From an uncultured Prevotellaceae bacterium (GTDB lineage: Bacteria > Bacteroidota > Bacteroidia > Bacteroidales > Bacteroidaceae), in NCBI GenBank assembly GCA_947304115.1, contig CAMZAE010000015.1, positions 1 to 44,454 of the forward strand: 44,454 bases of DNA. Direction: 5' to 3'. A program made the position numbers and the translations under genes. Below the pieces are notes generated by a model. The model was given only the letters and a program-made list of their open reading frames with translations. It was not told the DNA's origin and ran no database searches. This document shows, piece by piece, positions 8,368 to 17,165 of this stretch. The stretch's first letter is position 1; the number at the start of each line of letters is the position of its first letter.

Positions 8368-8393
8368 GGCCCCCTATCCCCTTAGGGGGAAAT
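8368..8393. repeat. C/G-rich palindromic element (family B), intergenic
   Basis: GGCCCCCTATCCCC followed by TTAGGGGGAAAT begins directly after the aroK stop. It is an intergenic copy of the element that lies inside asnB, topA and argB. The CCCC/GGGG arms could form a short hairpin, but no T-run follows. Confidence 0.75.
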
Positions 8394-8399
8394 AAATTG

Positions 8400-8418
8400 T
8401 AAATAGTAAATCGTCAAA
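8400..8418. repeat. 19-base leader repeat before speA (family D)
   Basis: TAAATAGTAAATCGTCAAA is identical to 3762-3780 upstream of tyrS. A further partial unit (TCGTAAAT) runs into the speA ATG. Confidence 0.8.
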
Positions 8419-8424
8419 TCGTAA

Positions 8425-10317
8425 ATGAAGAAGTGGCGTATTGAGGACTCCGAAGAGCTTTACAACATCAAGGGCTGGGGAGTCAATTACTTTGGCATCA
8501 ACGAAAAGGGACACGTCTATGTCACGCCCAAGAAGAACAGCGTGCAGGTTGACCTCAAGGAGGTCGTTGACCATCTGGCCACTCGCCATGTAACGGCTCC
8601 TGTCCTGTTGCGCTTCCCCGACATCCTCGACAACCGCATCGAGAAGACAGACGAGTGCTTCCGCAAAGCAACGAAGGAGTACGAATACAAGGGCGAGCAC
8701 TTTATAATCTTCCCCATTAAGGTCAATCAGATGCGCCCCGTCGTGGAAGAAATCATCAGCCACGGCAAACGCTACAACCTCGGCCTGGAAGCTGGTTCAA
8801 AACCCGAACTTCATGCCGTCCTCGCTACCAATATGGACAGCGACAGCCTCATCATCTGCAACGGACACAAGGACCAGAACTTCATCGAAATGGCTCTCTT
8901 GGCACAGAAGATGGGCAAGCGTGTCTTTCTCGTCATCGAAAAGCTTCCCGAACTGACTGTCATTGCTGAAACGGCGAAGAAACTGGGCGTACGCCCGAAC
9001 CTCGGCATCCGCATCAAGTTGGCAAGCAACGGCAGCGGCAAATGGAGCGAAAGCGGCGGCGATGCCTCTAAGTTCGGACTTAACTCCTCTGAACTGCTGA
9101 TGGCCCTGCAAAAGCTCGACGAGCTTGGGCTTCGCGACTGCCTGCGCCTCATCCACTTCCACATCGGCAGCCAAATCAACAAGATACGCCGCATCAGCAC
9201 CGCCCTTCGAGAAGCGGCACAATACTATGTACAGCTTCATTCCATGGGCTTCAACATCAAGTTTGTGGATTGCGGCGGCGGCTTGGGTGTCGATTACGAC
9301 GGCACACGAAGCAGCAACAGCGAGAGCAGCGTCAACTACAGCATCCAGGAGTACGTCAACGACTGCGTCTATACCTTTGTCGAGGCTGCCAACAAGAACA
9401 ACATCCCACATCCCAATCTCATTACAGAAGGCGGACGCTCTTTGACCGCACACCATAGCGTACTCATTATCGATGTCTTGGAGAGCGTTTCGGCTCCCCA
9501 GATGCCGGAGGACTTCGAGCCTGGCCCTGACGACCACAAGCTTGTACATGACCTGACAGAGATTTGGGACAAGCTTTCCTCGCGCTCCCTGCTCGAGGAC
9601 TGGCACGATGCCGAGGACATTCGTGAGGAGGCGCTCGACCTCTTCCGTCACGGCATCATCGACCTCAAGACACGCGCACAGATTGAGTCCCTCTATTGGG
9701 CCATTAGTCACGAAGTGGCAGAGCTTGCACACCATCAGAAGCATGTGCCCGACGAGTTGCGCAACCTCGACAAGCAGATGGCCGACAAGTACTTCTGCAA
9801 CTTCTCGCTCTTCCAGAGTATGCCCGACTCGTGGGGCATCGACCAGCTCTTCCCCATCATGCCCATTGCACGACTGGAAGAACAGCCTACGAGAAGCGCC
9901 ACCCTGCAGGACATCACCTGCGACAGCGACGGCAAGATATCGGCCTACGTCAACGGCGGGCAGCAGACAAACTACATCCCCCTGCATCCCGTCCGCCAGG
10001 GCGAACATTATTATATCGGAGTGTTCCTCGTAGGCGCCTATCAAGAGATACTTGGCAACATGCACAACCTCTTTGGCGACACCAATGCCGTACACATCAG
10101 CGTCGATAAGGACACCTATACCATCGACCAGTTTATTGATGGCGAAACCGTAGCCGATGTGCTCGAATACGTCCAGTACGATCCCAAGAAGCTTGTGCGC
10201 CGCCTCGAGATATGGGTAAGCAAGGCCATCAAGGACGGCAAGATAACCCCCACCGAAGGCAAGGAGTTCATCAGCAACTACCGCGCCGGCTTGTATGGCT
10301 ACACATATCTAGAGTAA
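8425..10317 (+). CDS. speA: Biosynthetic arginine decarboxylase
   Basis: A PLP-dependent fold III decarboxylase converting arginine to agmatine, the first step of a polyamine route. The 630-residue length is typical of SpeA. The PLP-binding lysine lies in FIIFPIKVNQMRPVVEEI near residue 100. Barrel blocks include LGLEAGSKPEL, ICNGHKD, LIHFHIGSQI and VDCGGGLGVDYDGT, the last being the glycine-rich phosphate-binding loop. The C-terminal part carries QSMPDSWGIDQLFPIMPI and the FLVGAYQEILGNMHNLFGDTNAV block. It follows aroK after 57 bases that are almost entirely repeat sequence. Cleavage of agmatine would need genes outside this window. Confidence 0.96.
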   Translation: MKKWRIEDSEELYNIKGWGVNYFGINEKGHVYVTPKKNSVQVDLKEVVDHLATRHVTAPVLLRFPDILDNRIEKTDECFRKATKEYEYKGEHFIIFPIKVNQMRPVVEEIISHGKRYNLGLEAGSKPELHAVLATNMDSDSLIICNGHKDQNFIEMALLAQKMGKRVFLVIEKLPELTVIAETAKKLGVRPNLGIRIKLASNGSGKWSESGGDASKFGLNSSELLMALQKLDELGLRDCLRLIHFHIGSQINKIRRISTALREAAQYYVQLHSMGFNIKFVDCGGGLGVDYDGTRSSNSESSVNYSIQEYVNDCVYTFVEAANKNNIPHPNLITEGGRSLTAHHSVLIIDVLESVSAPQMPEDFEPGPDDHKLVHDLTEIWDKLSSRSLLEDWHDAEDIREEALDLFRHGIIDLKTRAQIESLYWAISHEVAELAHHQKHVPDELRNLDKQMADKYFCNFSLFQSMPDSWGIDQLFPIMPIARLEEQPTRSATLQDITCDSDGKISAYVNGGQQTNYIPLHPVRQGEHYYIGVFLVGAYQEILGNMHNLFGDTNAVHISVDKDTYTIDQFIDGETVADVLEYVQYDPKKLVRRLEIWVSKAIKDGKITPTEGKEFISNYRAGLYGYTYLE

Positions 10318-10353
10318 TTAAGAATTAAGAAAGAAGAATTAAGAATTATGAAT
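10317..10353. repeat. A/T-rich AATTAAG repeat over the flavodiiron start codon (family C)
   Basis: Units of AATTAAGAATTAAGAA fill the whole gap after speA, and the ATG of the next gene (10348) lies inside the last unit, AATTATGAAT. The ribosome-binding region of that gene is therefore repeat sequence. Confidence 0.7.
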
Positions 10354-11520
10354 AACATTAAGTACATTGGCGTTGACGACTTCGACATTGACCTTTTCGA
10401 GAGCCAATACATTGTGCCAGAAGGCATGAGCTATAACTCTTATCTTATAGAGGATGAGAAGATAGCTATTATGGACACTGCAGACCGCCGCAAGGGTGAA
10501 GAGTGGAAGACGAACCTAAAGGAAGCCCTCGCCGGCCGGAAGCCTGACTACCTCGTCGCTCATCACATGGAACCCGACCACGCTTCGCTCATTGCCGATG
10601 TGCTCTCGGCTTTTCCCGATAGCAAACTCGTCTGCAGCGCACAGGCTTTGAAGATGCTCCCCAACTTCTTCGACGGCTTCAACTTCGACGGCCGCGTCAT
10701 TACTGTCAAGGAGGGCGACACACTCTCCCTGGGCACCCATACGCTTCACTTCATCGCAGCGCCGATGGTGCATTGGCCTGAAGTCATTATGAGCTACGAC
10801 GACAAGGAGAAGGTGCTCTTTGCTGCCGACGGCTTCGGCAAGTTCGGAGCAGTCTCTCAGGAGCAGGGGGCAGGGGGCAAGGATAATGACTGGGCTTGCG
10901 AGGCTCGCCGCTACTATTTCAACATTTGCGGCAAGTATGGCGTGCAGGTGCAGAATGTGCTGAAGAAGGCTGCTGCCTTCGACATACAGGCCATCTGTCC
11001 GCTTCACGGTCCTATGCTTACAGGCGATGCCATGAAAGAGGCTTTCCGCCTCTACGACATCTGGAGCCGTTACGAACCAGAGAGCGAAGGCGTGCTTGTT
11101 GCCTACGCCAGCATTCATGGCGGCACAGCAAAGGCAGCAGAACGTCTTGGTGAATTGCTCCGAGAGAAAGGTGCTCCAAAGGTTGTCGTGAGCGACCTCA
11201 GCCGCGACGACATGGCAGAAGTCATTGAGGATGCCTTCCGCTATCCCAATATCGTTGTCTGCGCAGCAAGCTACGACGGCGGCGTCTTCCCTGTCATGCA
11301 CGATTTCCTGCACCATCTGCAAATCAAGAACTACCAGAAGCGTCGCTTTGGCATCGTCGAGAACGGCAGTTGGGCACCCTCTGCCGGGCGTGTCATGCGA
11401 GAGATGATAGAGGCGATGAAGGACTGCCAGATAGTAGAGCCTCTTGTCACCATCCGTTCTCGCATGAAAGCCGACGACGAAGCGCAGCTTGCAATGCTGG
11501 CAGAAGCCATGCTGCGGTAA
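10348..11520 (+). CDS. Flavodiiron protein (A-type flavoprotein)
   Basis: Flavodiiron proteins reduce O2 to water or NO to N2O and protect anaerobes. The 390-residue protein has an N-terminal metallo-beta-lactamase-like domain with the diiron motif HMEPDH (residues 73-78) and further ligand regions at MVHWPE, FAADGFGKFG and CPLHGP. A C-terminal flavodoxin domain follows, with the FMN loop AYASIHGGTAKAAERL. No rubredoxin or flavin-reductase extension is present, so electrons must come from a separate partner. An insert encoded by a repeat (QEQGAGG) lies between FGAVS and the conserved DWACEARRYYFN. Whether it prefers O2 or NO cannot be read from the sequence. Confidence 0.93.
   Translation: MNNIKYIGVDDFDIDLFESQYIVPEGMSYNSYLIEDEKIAIMDTADRRKGEEWKTNLKEALAGRKPDYLVAHHMEPDHASLIADVLSAFPDSKLVCSAQALKMLPNFFDGFNFDGRVITVKEGDTLSLGTHTLHFIAAPMVHWPEVIMSYDDKEKVLFAADGFGKFGAVSQEQGAGGKDNDWACEARRYYFNICGKYGVQVQNVLKKAAAFDIQAICPLHGPMLTGDAMKEAFRLYDIWSRYEPESEGVLVAYASIHGGTAKAAERLGELLREKGAPKVVVSDLSRDDMAEVIEDAFRYPNIVVCAASYDGGVFPVMHDFLHHLQIKNYQKRRFGIVENGSWAPSAGRVMREMIEAMKDCQIVEPLVTIRSRMKADDEAQLAMLAEAMLR
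10858..10882. repeat. Family A element in frame in the flavodiiron gene
   Basis: CAGGAGCAGGGGGCAGGGGGCAAGG encodes QEQGAGGK. The EQGAG core is the same as in the CarA-CarB linker (KEQGAGS), read in the same frame. Only one arm of the palindrome is present. Confidence 0.65.
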
Positions 11521-11580
11521 AAGCCGCACCATTTAACACTATTTAACAGGCAAGATGGAGTGTTGTATAATAATAATGTC

Positions 11581-11588
11581 TAACTTTG
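11581..11588 (+). promoter_or_regulatory. Promoter -7 box for the PI-PLC-like gene
   Basis: TAACTTTG matches TAnnTTTG and lies 37 bases before the ATG. TTG at 11563-11565 is closer (15 bases) than the usual -33 spacing, so only the -7 box is well supported. Confidence 0.6.
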
Positions 11589-11625
11589 TGATGACTTATA
11601 TGCAATAACGCTAACCAAAAAGCAC

Positions 11626-14490
11626 ATGAACAACATGACACTTAGAGTATTCTTTGTTGTCTGTTTGCTGCAAGGGATAGGCATTCTCAAAGGACAGGCA
11701 GATAACGCAGCATGGATGGCGAACATCCCTGACAACACTTTCGTTAGCCAACTATCCATTCCTGGTTCCCACGACGCAGGAACAGGGCATGGCGTGAATA
11801 ACATCTTTGTCTTAGTGAGCGGAAGCACTTACGCCACCACACAGGAAAAGACACTGACAGAGCAATGGAACAGCGGCATCCGCGCCTTTGACCTCCGTCC
11901 TGCTGTTGACGGCTCAAGCCTTCGCATCTATCACGGCATCGTCTCGACAAATCTCTATATGGACAATGCCCTCTCCACGCTTTGCGGACTTTTGGACAGC
12001 CATCCGACTGAGACCTGCATTGTCATCATCCGACATGAGACAGATGCCTACGGCACAGGTGGCAGTAGTGGCGACAAGAACACTTGGGGCGAGAAAATGA
12101 AGAACTTGCTGAACAGCAATCCCACCAAAAGCCACGCTGTTAACTACACGCCAGAAGCCAAGCTGGGTGATGTACGCGGCAAGCTCATCATCCTCAGCCG
12201 CGACAACTACGACACGAACCCTGTAGGCGGCTATATCACAGGCTGGGGATTCAACGCTGACTTCAACAGCCAGCAAGGCGGCCGGATTTCAGGTGTCGGC
12301 ACACAAGGTCCGCTCTACGTGCAGGACTACTACAATGTTTCTGCCAGCGGAGCTTCTGCCACGAAGACTGCCAGCATACAGCGTTTGCTCCAGTTCTCCA
12401 CCTCAGAGAACACAAACCCTGGCCTTTGGGTTATCAACCAGACATCAGGTTATACCTTAACTGGTGAAACATTTGGCCACACTTACCCCACCAGCGACGG
12501 CTATCGCGACAATGCCGCCACGCAAAACCCCGTTGTTATTAACTATCTCAACAACAACTCTGGTTCAGCCGGCATCGTGCTGATGGACTATGCCGCAGAG
12601 GATGCTTCCGGTAGCTATCAGGTGAAGGGACAGGCACTGACCAATGCACTCATCAACAACAACTCAAAGACCGGCCCCAACACCGAATACTTCCGTGCTC
12701 TGGGCGACATCACTCCTGGCAACAAGTATTGTATTACTACGCAATATAACGGCACCAAGTATTTTCTGACGACAGACGGCCATCTCACCAGCGACGAAAT
12801 GAGCGGAGGCCTTTTCACTTTCTCGCGCGTAGAGGGTGCGACCTACACCTACGGCTTCAACCTGCTGGAAGCATACTTCACCAACCCCACACAAACCAAC
12901 GGCAGCGTCACCTATAACTCTGGCTACATCAAAACCAATGCAAGCAGCAAACGCACGGATTGGGAGGCACAGGTCTTCTTCAAGAACAGCGCAGGGAAGT
13001 ATGCCATCCGCGCCACGAATGCCAACGGAACAGGCAATTGGGAATCAGCTTGCAAAGCCTATTGGACAGTCAACAGCGGCACGAATGGCCCTGTGGCAGA
13101 ATACTCCAACAGCAAGAACTACGTCTGGAACATAGAGGCACCGCCATCCAACATCAATGTCACATTCAAACTGAGGTACAAAGGCCAAATCGTAAAGGAA
13201 GTCACAGCCGTTTGCGAGAGAGGCAGCAAATCAGCACTCCCCGCAGAGTACACCAACGATTTCTGTACCTACACTTACAATCCTACAACGGTTACGCAAT
13301 CTTCTATCATTGTTACCGTACAGTGGAACGGTCCCTTCACCTCTTATGCTACCACCAGTTCCACCAGGAGATGGTACAACCTCAAGGCAGGACGCTTAGG
13401 GCGTTACTTCGGATGGGAAAACCGTGAACCCTATCATCCCCATGCCTACGACGAGGTGTCCGTAGGAGAATACCCCGAGACAGAACTCTACGCAACAGAC
13501 CTTGTCCGTGCCAGCGATGCCTATCAGTGGGCATTCACGGGCAACCCCATAGAAGGTTTCAAGATTATCAACAAGCTTTGGGGCGAAGACTACTCGCTGA
13601 CAGCCAACGGCACAGCAACCTCCGCATATGGTACGACAGGCATCCCAAATGTTGTCCTTCGCGAAGGGGATTACCGTTGGATAGCGCATGAAGACAACGA
13701 CGGGTTCTCACTTAGCCTCGACGGTCACGACAACTATTACATCAACACACATGGAGGCCCCAACGGGTATCTGCAGATTTGGGCACATGCAAATGCAAAG
13801 ACCGACCGCGGCTCACAAATCATTGCCGAGGCAGTGCCTACAGCTTCTATACCACTGTCACCCATCGGCGACAGCTACTACACCACTCTCTGCCTGCCAT
13901 ACGATGTAACAGTCAACGGAGCCAAGGTCTATATCCTTGAAAAGGGAGAAGAAGATGAGCCTGAAGAAGACCAAATCTACTTGCCTGTCATCGACGGTGC
14001 CATCGAAGGAGGGGAAGCCCTTGCCCCAGCCCTCAAAGCCATCAATGAAGAAGATTATACATTCCTCACTTTGACCGACAACACCATTCCTGCAGGCGTT
14101 CCCGTCGTTTTGCAGAGCGACAGCGAAACAGCCACCCTTACATACGGCACGGGCTTTACCACACATCCTTCCATTGCCACGGCTCTTCGCGGCCTCTTTG
14201 TTCCGGCCAGCCCTGCCAATGTGCTCACCTTACAGGGCATTAACGACACACCTGGATTTTATGCCTTTACCGGTGAGGTGATTGAGCCGAACAAGGCATA
14301 CCTCAAGTTGGGCAATAAAGAAAAAGACGCACTGGAATTGATGTTCAGCGACATGGAAGACGGCATTACGGACATCGAGAAAAGCAAACTGGGGACAGGA
14401 AACGCTATCTTCAACCTCGCCGGCCAACGCATCGTCCATCTGCAAAAGGGCATCAACATAGTAGGCGGCAAGAAGATAATCAAGAAATAA
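11626..14490 (+). CDS. Secreted PI-PLC X-domain protein with C-terminal anchor-like tail
   Basis: The 954-residue protein starts with a signal peptide (hydrophobic VFFVVCLLQGIGIL, about residues 8-21). The N-terminal 330 residues match phosphatidylinositol-specific phospholipase C: SIPGSHDAG with candidate catalytic His49, RAFDLRP, and RIYHGI with candidate His103. Such enzymes cut phosphatidylinositol or glycosyl-PI. The middle is beta-rich and not recognised, with RWYNLKAGRLGRY and NYYINTHGG blocks. The end, NLAGQRIVHLQKGINIVGGK, is a tail common on secreted Prevotella proteins, seen here also in the protein ending at 35872. It is probably exported; the substrate is unknown. ATG 11626 (MNNM) or 11635 could be the start. 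Confidence 0.8.
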   Translation: MNNMTLRVFFVVCLLQGIGILKGQADNAAWMANIPDNTFVSQLSIPGSHDAGTGHGVNNIFVLVSGSTYATTQEKTLTEQWNSGIRAFDLRPAVDGSSLRIYHGIVSTNLYMDNALSTLCGLLDSHPTETCIVIIRHETDAYGTGGSSGDKNTWGEKMKNLLNSNPTKSHAVNYTPEAKLGDVRGKLIILSRDNYDTNPVGGYITGWGFNADFNSQQGGRISGVGTQGPLYVQDYYNVSASGASATKTASIQRLLQFSTSENTNPGLWVINQTSGYTLTGETFGHTYPTSDGYRDNAATQNPVVINYLNNNSGSAGIVLMDYAAEDASGSYQVKGQALTNALINNNSKTGPNTEYFRALGDITPGNKYCITTQYNGTKYFLTTDGHLTSDEMSGGLFTFSRVEGATYTYGFNLLEAYFTNPTQTNGSVTYNSGYIKTNASSKRTDWEAQVFFKNSAGKYAIRATNANGTGNWESACKAYWTVNSGTNGPVAEYSNSKNYVWNIEAPPSNINVTFKLRYKGQIVKEVTAVCERGSKSALPAEYTNDFCTYTYNPTTVTQSSIIVTVQWNGPFTSYATTSSTRRWYNLKAGRLGRYFGWENREPYHPHAYDEVSVGEYPETELYATDLVRASDAYQWAFTGNPIEGFKIINKLWGEDYSLTANGTATSAYGTTGIPNVVLREGDYRWIAHEDNDGFSLSLDGHDNYYINTHGGPNGYLQIWAHANAKTDRGSQIIAEAVPTASIPLSPIGDSYYTTLCLPYDVTVNGAKVYILEKGEEDEPEEDQIYLPVIDGAIEGGEALAPALKAINEEDYTFLTLTDNTIPAGVPVVLQSDSETATLTYGTGFTTHPSIATALRGLFVPASPANVLTLQGINDTPGFYAFTGEVIEPNKAYLKLGNKEKDALELMFSDMEDGITDIEKSKLGTGNAIFNLAGQRIVHLQKGINIVGGKKIIKK

Positions 14491-14506
14491 CATCAATGAC
14501 AAACGA

Positions 14507-14540
14507 AATAGGGCGGGAATAAATCCCGCCCTATTTTATG
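14507..14540. terminator. Bidirectional terminator between the PI-PLC-like gene and argB
   Basis: A 12-bp perfect inverted repeat AATAGGGCGGGA / TCCCGCCCTATT (14507-14518 and 14524-14535) with a 5-base loop, followed by TTAT on the + strand. The argB stop codon lies within the right arm, so the two genes converge on the same hairpin. Confidence 0.85.
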
Positions 14541-15355
14541 CTCGTTCCCCGCGAGCCGTCGATGTTGTCGGAGTGGGTGATAATGACTTGTCGGACGCCC
14601 CGATGAAGTGCATCGAAAGCATTCTCCATCTTCGGTATCATACCGCCAGAAATGACGCCTTCGGCCATGAGGCGTTGGAATTGTTCCTCATTGACAAGGG
14701 GAATGACACTGCTCTCATCATCCGCATCACGAAGCACCCCCGCCTTCTCGAAACAGAAAGTCAGCGTCACGTCGTAATGCCCGGCAAGGGCGCAGGCAAC
14801 GGACGAAGCGATGGTGTCGGCGTTGGTGTTTAGGATGTGCCCGTTGCCGTCATGCGTAAGCGGAGCAAAAACCGGCACAAGACCGCCTTCAATGAGTTCC
14901 GAGAGAAATTGGGCATTGACCTTATCTACATCGCCCACAAAGCCGAAATCTACCGTCTGCTCTGTGCCGTCGTCCAAAGCCCCCTCCCCGTTCCCCCTTT
15001 TGGGGAGTGCTATAGGAGGACGTTTGTGACTGCGGATAACATCGCCGTCAGCTCCCGTCAAGCCAATCGCCTTCAAGCCCTTTGCCTGAAGGCCGGCAAC
15101 AATGTTCTTGTTGAGCAGTCCGCCATAGACCATCGTCACGACCTGCAGCATCTTTTCGTCGGTAATACGCCGCCCGCCAACCATTCGGCTCTCTATGCCA
15201 AGACTCGCGGCCACCGATGTTGCCAAACGTCCGCCACCATGCACAAGCACTTTGCGCTCTGGCATCGCGGCAAACTGTTCAAGGAGGCGTGCCAGCGAAG
15301 CGGCATCCTCCACCACTCCGCCCCCAACCTTTATTATATTAAGCGTCTGACTCAT
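14531..15355 (-). CDS. argB: Acetylglutamate kinase
   Basis: Phosphorylates N-acetylglutamate in the acetylated arginine pathway, or N-acetylated/succinylated glutamate as in some Bacteroidetes. The 274-residue protein starts MSQTLNIIKVGGGVVED; a longer frame upstream lacks family similarity. Conserved blocks are VLVHGGG, GGRRITDEKM, GLTGADGDVI, VDFGFVGDVDKVN, NTNADTIASSVA and GGMIPKMENAFDALHRGV. Residues about 116-126 (ALPKRGNGEGA), just after SHKRPP, are an insertion encoded by a dispersed element, where homologues normally run straight to the D[YF]GFVGDV segment. No other arg gene is nearby. The gene may be read from its own promoter, since more than 180 bases separate it from rsgA. Confidence 0.94.
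   Translation of the reverse strand: MSQTLNIIKVGGGVVEDAASLARLLEQFAAMPERKVLVHGGGRLATSVAASLGIESRMVGGRRITDEKMLQVVTMVYGGLLNKNIVAGLQAKGLKAIGLTGADGDVIRSHKRPPIALPKRGNGEGALDDGTEQTVDFGFVGDVDKVNAQFLSELIEGGLVPVFAPLTHDGNGHILNTNADTIASSVACALAGHYDVTLTFCFEKAGVLRDADDESSVIPLVNEEQFQRLMAEGVISGGMIPKMENAFDALHRGVRQVIITHSDNIDGSRGTSIK
14975..15013. repeat. C/G-rich palindromic element (family B), in frame in argB
   Basis: On the + strand it reads CAAAGCCCCCTCCCCG, TTCCCCCTTTTGGGG, AGTGCTATA. Its reverse complement aligns almost base for base with topA 6700-6736 and gives LPKRGNGEGAL in ArgB. Confidence 0.85.
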
Positions 15356-15429
15356 AAACTCTTTTCCTCTGGTGAATAAATCCGTTTCGGACAGATGGGA
15401 AACCCGTCTCAACAGGTCTGATTCTTTAT

Positions 15430-15518
15430 TTTACGTCGTAAATTGTACAATTCACGTCGTAAATTGCACAATTCTCGACGTAATTTGTACGTTTTACGTC
15501 GCAAAATGAAGAATTTGC
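15430..15518. repeat. ACGTCGTAAATTGTACAATT tandem repeats
   Basis: About four diverged units with a period near 22-24 bases fill the gap between rsgA and argB: TACGTCGTAAATTGTACAAT, ACGTCGTAAATTGCACAATT, GACGTAATTTGTACGTTT, TACGTCGCAAAATG. Each carries near-palindromic pieces (AATTGTACAATT, TTTACGTCGTAAA). This is the only content of the 180-base gap; no terminator is seen. Confidence 0.75.
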
Positions 15519-15536
15519 AATGTGATAAAACATTTC

Positions 15537-16463
15537 TCACCTGTATTTGCTCTCTTTCTTGTCATCAAGCATCGATAAATAGCTCATGTAGCGACTCTCG
15601 GCTATGCTGCCTTCGGCCACTGCCTGCAAGACGGCGCACCCGGGCTCGTGTGTATGGGTGCAGTTCCCGAAGCGGCACAGGGCAGAAGTCTTGAATATCT
15701 CGCGGAAATAATGCGACACTTCCTCGCGCTCCATGTCAAACGTGCCAAAGCCCTTGATGCCCGGCGTGTCGATGAGTGCACCGCCAAAAGGCAGGAAGTA
15801 CATTGCGGAGAAAGTCGTGGTGTGCATACCGGAATCGTGAGCCACACTGATTTCTGCAGTCTTGGCATCGGCATCGGGGACAAGCAGGTTGAGCAAAGTG
15901 CTCTTCCCCACCCCACTGTTGCCGCTGAGAAGCGTTGTCTTGCCCCGAAGCTCGGCCTCCAGTTCGTCGATGCCGCTGCCTGTCTCTGCGGAACAAGCCA
16001 GACACGCATATCCGACATTACGATATAACGTCATCACACCCTCAAGCCGCTTCATCTCTTCCTCGCCATAGAGGTCTGTCTTGTTGAAAACAATCAAGAC
16101 AGGGATACGATAAGCCTCTGCACTTGCCAGGAAGCGGTCGATGAAAGTCGTACTCGTTTCGGGATGTGCAATGGTGACTATCAGGGCTGCCAGATCCACA
16201 TTGGCAGCGATAATATGACTCTGCTTCGAGAGATTGGAGGCCTTGCGGATGACATAGTTGCGCCGGTCTTCAATGCCCTCTATCAAAGCCGTCTGCCCGT
16301 CAATGCCAGGCGTAATGGTCACGACATCGCCCACTGCCACAGGATTCGTGCTGCGAATGCCCTTGAGACGGAAGGAACCCTTTACCTTGCAATCGAACAG
16401 TTGGCCCTCGTCTGTCCTGACGGTGTACCAACTGCCCATTGTCCTAATGATTGTGCCAATCAC
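15537..16463 (-). CDS. rsgA: Ribosome small-subunit GTPase A
   Basis: A circularly permuted GTPase that checks late 30S subunit assembly. The 308-residue protein has an N-terminal OB-fold ([20 protein letters not shown]), then G4 NKTD before G1 GNSGVGKS and G3 DTPG, the permuted order. The C-terminal zinc region is [14 protein letters not shown]. The start is a GTG that overlaps the frr stop as GTGA; an ATG eight codons later is possible but would remove part of the OB-fold that family members keep. The layout frr-rsgA suggests one transcript for two ribosome-related factors. Confidence 0.95.
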   Translation of the reverse strand: MIGTIIRTMGSWYTVRTDEGQLFDCKVKGSFRLKGIRSTNPVAVGDVVTITPGIDGQTALIEGIEDRRNYVIRKASNLSKQSHIIAANVDLAALIVTIAHPETSTTFIDRFLASAEAYRIPVLIVFNKTDLYGEEEMKRLEGVMTLYRNVGYACLACSAETGSGIDELEAELRGKTTLLSGNSGVGKSTLLNLLVPDADAKTAEISVAHDSGMHTTTFSAMYFLPFGGALIDTPGIKGFGTFDMEREEVSHYFREIFKTSALCRFGNCTHTHEPGCAVLQAVAEGSIAESRYMSYLSMLDDKKESKYR

Positions 16464-17020
16464 ACTGTCATAATTTCCTTCTCCTTGGCGGCGAGGAGTT
16501 CATCGACCTTCTTGATGTACTTGTCGTGCATCTTCTGCATGTCTGCTTCGGCATCTTTCTCAAGGTCTTCGGAAAGGCCGTCCTTGACACTCTTCTTGAG
16601 CTTCTCGATAATCTCGCGGCGTGTGTTGCGGATGCTCATCTTGGCCTGCTCACCCTCCTTGCCACACTGCTTGGCAAGCTGCTTGCGGCGCTCTTCCGTC
16701 AAAGGCGGAATGCCCAGACGGATAATCTCGCCGTTGTTCTCAGGCGTAATGCCCACGTTGCTGTCCATGATGGCTTTCTCGATGGGGCGGAACATGTTCT
16801 TGTCCCAAGGCTTGATGGTAATGGTACGCGGATCGGGGGCGAGAACAGCCGCCACCTGATTGAGGGGCACCAAACTGCCATAACTGTCCACACGGATGCC
16901 GTCCAGAATCTTCACATTGGCCTTGCCTGCACGGATATGTGCCAACGTCTCCTCAAGGTACATCACAGCCTCTTCCATTTTCTCCTCGGCATTGCCGAGC
17001 GTTTCCTTAACATCAATCAT
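16460..17020 (-). CDS. frr: Ribosome recycling factor
   Basis: Works with EF-G to split the post-termination ribosome. The 186-residue length is standard. Recognisable blocks are [75 protein letters not shown] and the C-terminal helix [21 protein letters not shown]. It is the first gene of a two-gene - strand unit with rsgA. About 145 bases separate it from the divergent VTC-type gene, and that gap holds the + strand promoter at 17136. Confidence 0.96.
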   Translation of the reverse strand: MIDVKETLGNAEEKMEEAVMYLEETLAHIRAGKANVKILDGIRVDSYGSLVPLNQVAAVLAPDPRTITIKPWDKNMFRPIEKAIMDSNVGITPENNGEIIRLGIPPLTEERRKQLAKQCGKEGEQAKMSIRNTRREIIEKLKKSVKDGLSEDLEKDAEADMQKMHDKYIKKVDELLAAKEKEIMTV

Positions 17021-17135
17021 ATTCTTCTGTCTGTTTAATGGATTATTGATTGTTAAAATGTTTATTTGATAAGCAAAAGTAGTGATTATTTGTTAAAAAC
17101 ATAACGAATGGAACCATTATTTGCAGAAAAAAGCC

Positions 17136-17143
17136 TATATTTG
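17136..17143 (+). promoter_or_regulatory. Promoter -7 box for the VTC-DUF4956 operon
   Basis: TATATTTG fits TAnnTTTG and lies 22 bases before the ATG at 17166. No good TTG is found at the -33 distance. It is the only promoter-like box seen before the five-gene run to 21383. Confidence 0.6.
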
Positions 17144-17165
17144 TTGCACATTTTATGAAAATGGA

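Noticed and set aside
8368..8393. Rho-independent terminator after aroK
   Set aside because: The CCCC/GGGG arms can pair but no T-run follows, and the sequence matches the dispersed element; read-through into speA is likely.
15430..15518. CRISPR-like array
   Set aside because: The units are contiguous and diverged, without unique spacers of constant length, and no cas gene is present.
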